Source of the DNA: Clostridia bacterium
GTDB taxonomy: Bacteria > Acidobacteriota > Terriglobia > Terriglobales > Acidobacteriaceae
Assembly (NCBI GenBank): GCA_035561135.1
Contig: DATMYA010000048.1
Coordinates: 62,001 to 126,000, forward strand
Direction: 5' to 3'
Length of the DNA: 64,000 bases
Shown: positions 58,701-64,000 of the stretch, in pieces
How the letters are laid out: each line of letters starts with the position of its first letter
Numbering within the stretch: position 1 is the first letter of the stretch
Made by a program: the position numbers and the translations under genes
The notes under the pieces: generated by a model
Seen by the model: the letters and a program-made list of their open reading frames with translations, nothing else
What the model was told of the DNA's origin: nothing
Database searches by the model: none

Positions 58701-59084
58701 GTCCTGCACGGCAGTGTCAGCCGCCGTGATTACCGAGCCGTCGGCCTTGCGCACGCGCACATATCCAAGATTGATCCGCTCGTTCGCCGAACTGTAGCCA
58801 AACACGAGCTGGCCGAGTTCCGCCAGCGCAGCCTCGCTCTGTACGCGCAGGCGCGCCGTCATTGTCCGCACGCCCGTACCGTCTTCTTCGAATCGGTAAT
58901 AGGTTTTCAGTTCTTCGGTAACGAACGCTTCGCGCGAATAGTCCGGAGCCGGCACTGGTGCCACGGCCGTCACGGTTGTGGTCGGAGCTTCTTTAGCGGC
59001 AGGCTTGGAAGATTGTGAATGCGTGAAGGTTCCGCATACAAAAATGAAAACGATGAGGACGGGAACGAATTTCAGGCGGCTCAT
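55761..59084 (-). CDS. Large DUF3857 / transglutaminase-like / TPR protein
   Basis: 1107 aa from the ATG at 59084, which places a signal peptide (MSRLKFVPVLIVFIFVCGTF) at the N-terminus; an ATG eight codons upstream also exists. DUF3857 domain (about 60-240), transglutaminase-like domain (about 290-400) with the catalytic Cys in NGYGDCKDKHTLLATLL and a His/Asp further on (HVISRVHTSDGTIWLDTTS), and a beta-rich domain to about 680. About seven TPR units follow (690-960, for example YNNMGLAYWRLRDYAEAEKAFRK), with a C-terminal TonB-like alpha/beta segment (AEFTVTLDADGKAQNVK). Exported; role in the envelope unknown. Confidence 0.85.
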   Translation of the reverse strand: MSRLKFVPVLIVFIFVCGTFTHSQSSKPAAKEAPTTTVTAVAPVPAPDYSREAFVTEELKTYYRFEEDGTGVRTMTARLRVQSEAALAELGQLVFGYSSANERINLGYVRVRKADGSVITAADTAVQDMTSPVAREAPVYTDFREKHITVPALRPGEVLEYEVTSETYAPLAPRQFWMAHTFAATGIVLDETLIVDVPRDRTLKLKVKPGFDVKITEENGRKIYRWAHANLSRPEDEKDKKTGKKSRRPKPQDAADVQMTTFQGWGEVGTWYAGLEKERRAVTPELKAKSDALTKDKATDTEKIEAIYDYVAKNFRYVSLSFGVGRYQPHAASEVFTNGYGDCKDKHTLLATLLNAAGFTTDTVLIHSTRKLDAEVPSPAQFDHVISRVHTSDGTIWLDTTSEVAPYRVLMMQLRKKNALLIEPGGKATVEETPADLPFSGQEDSWVDGKITELGVLQAHVKHVSRGDSELMIRMALRRVSQAHWKRIVEYLASVELAPGEITDFKLSDPAATNEPFVIEYWISVPNYLEWTRKNSKLRVPLPIMQVTEAPETEEGEEQEPFRVGAPGVMAMHSTIAIPAKFKLRLPLPVEVKREFADYKSSYKMDGQTLNSERQLTIKQFELPPEKLREFSSFRRVLNSDTKQEIGVEQAEVGTGVAPSDAKADDLAEAATAASREGNYKIAAELYERVVVLEPKHKTAWNQLGRAYLNLAQFQKAISALAKQIEVNPYDEWAYNNMGLAYWRLRDYAEAEKAFRKQLEVNPLDVYAHANLGQMFADQKQWDAALPELETASQITPDNPSLSLRLGEAYLNSNKAEKAMEVFEATLEKTPGPLVWNDVAYFLADQGLFLDRAKKYSEAAVGSVSSALRNMPEEQLVKVGAALTSMLASYWDTLGWVYFRMGDVDRAEKYLAGAWQLEQHGEVGEHLGQLYEKQGDKDRAKDYYAMALASTTPQASARQHLAPLVGGDANVDAVVNRYRAQLGKDRTVQFSNAAKISGSAEFTVTLDADGKAQNVKAQKDSFKAGVKPSGNKEDAQKFLDDLSARLRQEKFPVSFPDGAAPRIVRKVFLTCGDAKECTAVLALADDAANSSSPVLLSADGTAVTPVP

Positions 59085-59243
59085 GTCGGTTGCCGAGTTG
59101 TACTTCATTCCGGCGTCCGCCACAAGTACATGACTCACTTTTGCTTCAGACCGACGACACGCTTCGCTCAGGAGGACATTGTCTTTAGTCTGCGATTCTC
59201 CTGCACTTCGCAAATCTCCTTTATTGACACTGCCAGAATCTCA

Positions 59244-59365
59244 GTTGTCTTCCTGAGCGAGGGTGTCAACCCGAGTCGAAGGTTCCCTACTTCGCCAAAA
59301 TCTTTCGATGTGACGAAAGGGATCCTTCGACTCCGCGACTACGTCGCTCCGCTCAGGAGGACAAC
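59244..59365. repeat. Interspersed palindromic repeat, copy 4
   Basis: Arms GTTGTCTTCCTGAGCG (59244-59259) and CGCTCAGGAGGACAAC (59350-59365) differ at one position. The inside carries GTCGAAGG and GGATCCTTCGAC, which also pair, so the whole 122 bp can fold into a long hairpin. It sits between the acyl-CoA synthetase gene end and the DUF3857 gene start. Confidence 0.8.
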
Positions 59366-59381
59366 AGTCATGTGCAACGAA

Positions 59382-62129
59382 CTACAGTGACAGTTCGGCG
59401 CGAATCATGTTGTCTTCGAGATCCGTCTGCAGCTTGAAGCCGAGCTTCGTGCAGATGCTACGCATTTCGCGGTTCTCGCCGAGCATGTTCGAGTTCACCT
59501 TGCGCAGCTTCTCCAGTTTTGCGACCTCCAGCAGACGCCGATACAGCTCGCTGCCGAGGCCCTTGCCCTGGAATTCGTCGCGCACCAGCGCTGCCAGTTC
59601 CGCTTCCTCGCGGCCGTGCAGTTTGCTCAAGCGTCCGACGCCGACGATCTCGCGCTCGCCTTTCGCGTTCTTGCGCTCGACCACCAGTAACATTTCGCGG
59701 TTGTAGTCGATGAAGCAGATACGCGTAAGCCGTTCATGCGCCGTGCGCTGGCTCAGCTTCAGCGGCTGGAAGTAGCGGAGATACACCGTGCGTTCCGAAA
59801 GCTTCTCGTGGAAGTTGATCATCAGCGGTTCATCTTCCGGACGGATTGGCCGGATCGTAACTTCCTCACCATCTTTCATCTTCCACTGCGAAACCAGGTG
59901 CATGGGGTAGGGACGAATCGCCGCCTTTGGCAGGTTTTCTTCCTTGACATCCAGGCCGTGCACTACCACGCGCGCATCGAGTGCAAGCAGACGATCAGGC
60001 GACGCCAGTAATGGATTGATGTCGATTTCCTTGATCCACGGGTTCTCGACTACCAATTCGCTGAAGCGCACCATCAGTTCTTCCAAGGCCGCCATGTCCA
60101 CTGGCTTGCGCCCGCGAACGCCCTTCAGCGCCTTGTAGATCTTTGTCTGCTCCATCATGCGGCGCGCAAGCGTCGTGTTCAGCGGAGGCAGCGCGAGCGC
60201 CTTGTCCTTGAACACTTCCACCAACTGGCCGCCTGTGCCGAACAGCAGTACCGGGCCGAACTGCAAATCGATGCTGGCGCCAAGAATAATCTCGTAGCCA
60301 TCCAGCTTCGCCATCGGCTGCACGGTGACGCCCTGGAAGTGCTCTGCACCGGCCTTTTCCGTCACACCCTTCTTGATCGAAGCGAATGCCGCTTTCACGG
60401 CAGCCGCGTCGCGAAGGTTCAGCACCACGCCGCCAACGTCCGTCTTGTGCGTGATGGTCAGCGAATACAGCTTCAACACGACGGGATAGCCGATCTTCTC
60501 GGCCCACTTCACTGCTTCCTCTTCGGTCGCGGCGATTTCCGTTTTCGTCGTCGGGATGCCGTAAGCTTCCAGCAGCTTCTTCGACTCGTACTCCGTCAGG
60601 ATCGTGCGTCCCGATTTGCGAACGGTATCCACAATCTCGCGCGCCTTGTCGCGGTCAACGCCCGTCCCGATCGCAGCGGCAGACGGAGTCTCATACAAGC
60701 CCTTCAGGTTGTACGCGTACTGCCACATGTAGTTGAAGACGCGCACGGCCGTATCCGGGAACGCGAAGCTCGGGATGCCAACCTGGTTCAGGATTTCTTC
60801 ACCCGCTGCTACGCTGCTACCTCCCATCCAACTCGCCAGTACCGGCTTGCCCAGAGTTTTTGCATAGGGCTTCAGGTGCTCGGCGATTTGCGTCGGATTG
60901 GTCATCCCTTGCGGGGTCATGATGACGAGCATGCCATCGATGTTCGGGTCCTTAGCGGCGATTTCCAGCGACTTCGAATAACGCTCCGGTTCGGCATCGC
61001 CCAGGATGTCCACGGGATTGTTGTGGCTCCACGCCGAAGGCAGCAGTTCATCGAACGCGTGCATTGTATCGGTCGAAAGCTCCGCCAGTTCGCCACCGCC
61101 CTGAATCAGGCTATCGGTCGCCAGGACGCCGGGGCCGCCTGCATTCGTAACGATGCACAGGCGATTCCCTTTGGGACGCGGCTGTTTGGCCAGCACGTCG
61201 CTCATGTAAAAGATGTCGGCAATGGAATTGACGCGCAACACGCCGACGCGGCGGAACGCCGCATCGAGCACGTCGTCGCTTCCGGTCAGCGAGCCGGTGT
61301 GGGATGCCGCGGCTTTTGCCGCCGCCGCCGTACGGCCTGCCTTGATGACGATGATCGGCTTGGTCAAGGAAACTTCACGGGCTGCCGAGAGGAACGCACG
61401 CGCATCGCCGATCGATTCCATGTAGATGACGATCGATTGCGAACGCGGATCGTTGCCGAAATAGTCAATCAGATCGCCCCAGTTCACATCCAGCATCGAG
61501 CCGATGGAGACGAACGAGCTGAAGCCGACGTTCTCATGCAAGCTCCAGTCGAGGACCGCCGTGCAGAGTGCGCCGCTCTGGCTGATGAAAGCTACATTGC
61601 CGGGACGCGCGATGGTCGATGCAAAGGTCGCGTTCAAGCCCTGCAGCGGATTCATAACACCAAGGCAGTTCGGGCCGATGATCCGCATCTTGCCGCGAAT
61701 CGTTTCCATCACTTCGTGCTCGAGTTGCTTGCCTCGTTCGCCAATCTCCTTGAAGCCCGCGGAGATCACAATGCCGCCCGGGATGCCTACTTCGACACAT
61801 TCGCGCATGAGCGCGGGAACCGACTCGGCGGGCGTCGTGACTACGACCAGGTCAGGAACTTCCGGCAAGTCTTTGACGCTCTTATAAGACTTCACTCCAA
61901 GCACGTTCGAACGCTTGGGGTTCACAGGGTAGAGCGTCCCGCCGAACGGGCTGCTCAGCAGGTTCCACAAAACGTTGCGGCCCACGCTGCCCTGCCGTTC
62001 TGATGCGCCGACCAGGGCGACACTGCGCGGCGCAAAAATCGCGTCAAGCGGATGCGCCTCCGCGCGTAATACGTCGTGTGATGGATCAGCCTTCGTACCG
62101 CTTGTAACAGCCTTGCTAACAGGATTCAT
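59382..62129 (-). CDS. ADP-forming acyl/acetyl-CoA synthetase fused to a GNAT acetyltransferase (Pat-like)
   Basis: 915 aa. CoA-binding domain (about 25-155; [23 protein letters not shown]), succinyl-CoA-ligase-like domain (about 155-310) with phospho-His277 in [11 protein letters not shown], a flavodoxin-like/linker segment, ATP-grasp (about 505-715; [21 protein letters not shown]), and a C-terminal GNAT domain (about 760-910; [21 protein letters not shown] and [20 protein letters not shown]). The GNAT part resembles protein acetyltransferase Pat/PatZ; enterobacterial Pat has lost the catalytic His, but this one keeps it, so both halves may be active. Confidence 0.9.
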   Translation of the reverse strand: MNPVSKAVTSGTKADPSHDVLRAEAHPLDAIFAPRSVALVGASERQGSVGRNVLWNLLSSPFGGTLYPVNPKRSNVLGVKSYKSVKDLPEVPDLVVVTTPAESVPALMRECVEVGIPGGIVISAGFKEIGERGKQLEHEVMETIRGKMRIIGPNCLGVMNPLQGLNATFASTIARPGNVAFISQSGALCTAVLDWSLHENVGFSSFVSIGSMLDVNWGDLIDYFGNDPRSQSIVIYMESIGDARAFLSAAREVSLTKPIIVIKAGRTAAAAKAAASHTGSLTGSDDVLDAAFRRVGVLRVNSIADIFYMSDVLAKQPRPKGNRLCIVTNAGGPGVLATDSLIQGGGELAELSTDTMHAFDELLPSAWSHNNPVDILGDAEPERYSKSLEIAAKDPNIDGMLVIMTPQGMTNPTQIAEHLKPYAKTLGKPVLASWMGGSSVAAGEEILNQVGIPSFAFPDTAVRVFNYMWQYAYNLKGLYETPSAAAIGTGVDRDKAREIVDTVRKSGRTILTEYESKKLLEAYGIPTTKTEIAATEEEAVKWAEKIGYPVVLKLYSLTITHKTDVGGVVLNLRDAAAVKAAFASIKKGVTEKAGAEHFQGVTVQPMAKLDGYEIILGASIDLQFGPVLLFGTGGQLVEVFKDKALALPPLNTTLARRMMEQTKIYKALKGVRGRKPVDMAALEELMVRFSELVVENPWIKEIDINPLLASPDRLLALDARVVVHGLDVKEENLPKAAIRPYPMHLVSQWKMKDGEEVTIRPIRPEDEPLMINFHEKLSERTVYLRYFQPLKLSQRTAHERLTRICFIDYNREMLLVVERKNAKGEREIVGVGRLSKLHGREEAELAALVRDEFQGKGLGSELYRRLLEVAKLEKLRKVNSNMLGENREMRSICTKLGFKLQTDLEDNMIRAELSL

Positions 62130-62257
62130 GAATAGTCACCTTGAATACTTATGAGATCTGGACGACACTCGCCATACGAACGGGGCCGCAGAGAATGCAG
62201 AACCGGTTATCTTTTCAGCCTTCCAGGCCAAAATACAGCGATTCAGACACGGTCCAT

Positions 62258-62290
62258 TGTGACGTGCCCGCTTCGAACCATGTGACGTGC
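62258..62290. promoter_or_regulatory. Direct repeat TGTGACGTGC in a divergent promoter region
   Basis: TGTGACGTGC occurs at 62258-62267 and 62281-62290, 23 bp apart (about two helical turns). The pair lies between the divergent acyl-CoA synthetase and metallophosphoesterase genes. It could be a binding site for a regulator contacting the same DNA face. Confidence 0.35.
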
Positions 62291-62380
62291 TAAACCATAA
62301 TAAACGCCTTGTGAGTCAAGTGTCCGGGCAATGCCCCTTCTGTCGAATAACTCGCATCCAAAGGTGCTGGAGGTACTTTG

Positions 62381-63397
62381 ATGAGGCGCAGCCACCCCGG
62401 TTCGGCATTAGCGATTGTCGCCGTAATTCTTTGCTGTTTCCAATTTGCTGCGGCCCAGCAGGCGCTCGAATTGAATTTGCGCCCGCCGTTCAAGTTCATC
62501 GCTTATGGCGATATCCGTTTCCTCGATCCTTCCAACACCAAGGACAGCGATCCAGTCAGGCGCAAGCTCATTGTGGAGAAGATTGTCTCGGAGAAGCCAG
62601 AGTTCGTCCTGATCAGCGGAGACCTTGTCGCGCGTGGCGACCGCGCTTCCGACTGGCAGGCGTGGGACGCTGAAACCGCTGCTTTCCCTCGGTCGAAAAT
62701 CCGTGTGCTCCCCGCGCTTGGCAACCACGATCTCCGCGGTGATTTGGGTGTGGCGCTCGGCAATTACTTCCAGCGCTTTCCGGAATTAAAACAAAGCCGG
62801 TGGTACTCCGCACGTGCGGGCAACGTGCTGGTGCTCACGCTCGACAGCTCGATCGATCCCGGCGCCGACACCATCGATCAACAGGGCGCTGCCGGCATCG
62901 CCGCCAGCAAGGCGCAGACGCGCTGGCTCGAACAGCAACTCGATGCCATTCCCCACGACGTGGACTTCGTCATCTTCAATCTCCACCATCCGCCGTACAC
63001 GCGCTCGCAGAGTAACGCCCATGGCGGCGGCCACTCCGTTCGAGAAGCAGAGAAGAGAATTGCCGGAATGCTCGAAGACAGGCAGGCTCACACACGCGCT
63101 CGTTTCGTCGTCATTGCCGGGCACGTGCATAACTACGAACGCTATGAGCACGGCGGGGTGACCTACATCGTCTCCGGCGGCGGTGGCGCGACGCCTTACG
63201 AGATACCGCGCCAACCTGACGACGTCTACACCGATCCAGGCCCCACGTACCACTATTGCGTCCTGAACGTGGATAAGGGAAAACTCGGCTTCTCCATGAT
63301 GAAATTGGAAATGAAGGGGAATAAGGCCGATTGGCAAGAGCGAGATTTCTTCACGCTCACTCCTGCGAAAGCCGCCGCAGCTACGGCCAAACACTAG
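62381..63397 (+). CDS. Secreted metallophosphoesterase
   Basis: 338 aa from the ATG at 62381, with GGAGG nine bases before (a TTG one codon upstream is less likely). Signal peptide MRRSHPGSALAIVAVILCCFQFAAAQ. Calcineurin-like motifs in order: YGDIRF (Asp), SGDLVARGD, GNHDLRGD, FNLHHPPYT (His-His) and GHVHNYERYEH. It would hydrolyse a phosphoester in the periplasm. A Pho-regulated role is tempting but no Pho box was found here. Confidence 0.9.
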   Translation: MRRSHPGSALAIVAVILCCFQFAAAQQALELNLRPPFKFIAYGDIRFLDPSNTKDSDPVRRKLIVEKIVSEKPEFVLISGDLVARGDRASDWQAWDAETAAFPRSKIRVLPALGNHDLRGDLGVALGNYFQRFPELKQSRWYSARAGNVLVLTLDSSIDPGADTIDQQGAAGIAASKAQTRWLEQQLDAIPHDVDFVIFNLHHPPYTRSQSNAHGGGHSVREAEKRIAGMLEDRQAHTRARFVVIAGHVHNYERYEHGGVTYIVSGGGGATPYEIPRQPDDVYTDPGPTYHYCVLNVDKGKLGFSMMKLEMKGNKADWQERDFFTLTPAKAAAATAKH

Positions 63398-63643
63398 GCC
63401 ATGTGGTCGAGAACACCCGAGCCCGTCTCTCTGCATATACGATAGCGAGTGCCAAAAGTACGTCAACCCGGGCTGCATTTTGCACATGCAGTCAGGCAAC
63501 TTACAACACCACGTTCGCTGCGGCTTTCTCTGCTCCGATATATCCTGCGGCACAGCCCCGCGACTCTGCTTCCTCACCAAACTTTGCGATTGCCCTCCGC
63601 ATCCGAGATTAGGTCCCAAACTTTCGAGCAAGGCGGCAATGCT

Positions 63644-64000
63644 ATGAACTACGAAAACCCATTCCCTTCGCGCTCGCGCCGTACCGATTGGGCCTCCCGT
63701 TCGGAAGCGCCGGAGCAACGACATCGGCTGAAACCGACACCCATGCAATCGTGGGCAACCATCGTCGGCGGCAGCGCCCTGGCCACGTTTGGCGCCACGC
63801 GTCGCAACTGGGCCGGTGCCGGACTTGCGGCCGCCGGGGGCTATCTCGTCTATCGAGGTGTGCGCTCAACCCGCCACCACGTGCAACCGATTCACGTCGA
63901 GCGCGCCTTCACCATTAACAAGCCGGTCGAAGAAGTTTTCCAGTTCTGGCGCAATTTCGAAAACCTGCCGCGATTCATGCGCCACCTCCAGTCCGTGCAA
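63644..64000 (+). CDS. SRPBCC/polyketide cyclase-dehydrase family protein (3' partial)
   Basis: The frame starts at the ATG at 63644 (MNYENPFPSRSRR), with AAGGCGG about 6-7 nt upstream, and is open to the window end (119 codons). An Arg/Pro-rich N-terminus is followed by a Gly/Ala-rich pair of hydrophobic segments (IVGGSALATFGATRRNWAGA and GLAAAGGYLVYRG). Then comes IHVERAFTINKPVEEVFQFW and RNFENLPRFMRHLQSVQ, the first strand and helix of the SRPBCC fold. Proteins of this build (DUF2892-like glycine segment plus cyclase domain) are common and uncharacterised. Confidence 0.8.
   Translation, partial: MNYENPFPSRSRRTDWASRSEAPEQRHRLKPTPMQSWATIVGGSALATFGATRRNWAGAGLAAAGGYLVYRGVRSTRHHVQPIHVERAFTINKPVEEVFQFWRNFENLPRFMRHLQSVQ

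Noticed and set aside
60339-62003. 554-codon plus-strand frame inside the acyl-CoA synthetase gene
   Set aside because: Antisense shadow; the minus-strand protein is a full-length recognised family.

Overview
The window is 64 kb of a GC-rich, densely coded bacterial chromosome. The gene content suggests an aerobic, Gram-negative, soil-type bacterium, most likely an Acidobacteriota (Terriglobia/Koribacter-like). This rests on an alternative complex III (ActABCDEF) fused to a caa3-type oxidase operon, a coiled-coil outer-membrane porin inside a pst operon, STAS-like and Big2-type small proteins, and an interspersed palindromic repeat. There is no rRNA or tRNA gene here, so the taxonomy is inference. 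No prophage, transposase, CRISPR array or tRNA was seen. Most of the window looks like core chromosome.

Layout. 0-4.5 kb: end of a DegT-type sugar aminotransferase, then a cassette of unknown function (a 74-aa protein with two YFID repeats and a 560-aa phosphoribosyltransferase/kinase-like protein) and an SH3-repeat lipoprotein. 4.5-10.5 kb: nadA (with a recognisable promoter and palindrome), a DUF2203 protein, a Big2 lipoprotein, pfkA, moaA and a glycine-rich secreted protein. 10.7-16.1 kb: a cysteine hydrolase, then the electron-transfer-flavoprotein locus. On the minus strand that locus runs etfB, three tiny two-helix membrane proteins, etfA, a decayed hydrolase, and ETF:quinone oxidoreductase. 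16.3-24.1 kb: a zinc-ribbon protein, a GAF-GAF sigma-54 activator, small membrane and STAS-like proteins, a decayed cardiolipin synthase next to its usual EEP-family partner, ptb-buk, and a MerR regulator with a Cys-rich tail. 24.2-34.4 kb: a complete phosphate regulon on the minus strand (phoB, phoR, a PhoU-like gene, a small membrane protein, pstS, porin, pstC, pstA, pstB, phoU). Direct repeats with 11-bp phasing, resembling Pho boxes, lie before three of its units. 34.5-39.9 kb: a probable catabolic operon (enolase-superfamily enzyme, YdiJ-like FAD/Fe-S dehydrogenase, and an M24-fold hydrolase with altered metal ligands). 40.3-53.3 kb: the alternative complex III, SCO and cytochrome c oxidase operon, 13 genes on the minus strand. 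53.8-64 kb: a ThDP-dependent pyruvate oxidase-like enzyme, a large DUF3857/transglutaminase/TPR protein, an acyl-CoA synthetase-GNAT fusion, a secreted metallophosphoesterase and the start of an SRPBCC protein.

How it works together. The ETF locus feeds electrons from acyl-CoA dehydrogenases into the quinone pool. ActABCDEF oxidises quinol and passes electrons to the caa3 oxidase. Ptb/Buk, the ADP-forming acyl-CoA synthetase and the pyruvate oxidase-like enzyme suggest active short-chain acyl/acetate metabolism. A 14-bp palindrome (GTGACGTACGTCAC) upstream of the respiratory operon recurs at 12/14 identity upstream of ptb-buk, hinting at shared CRP/FNR-type control. Four copies plus one half-copy of a hairpin-forming intergenic repeat (cores CCTGAGCG...CGAAGGATC) are spread through the gaps.
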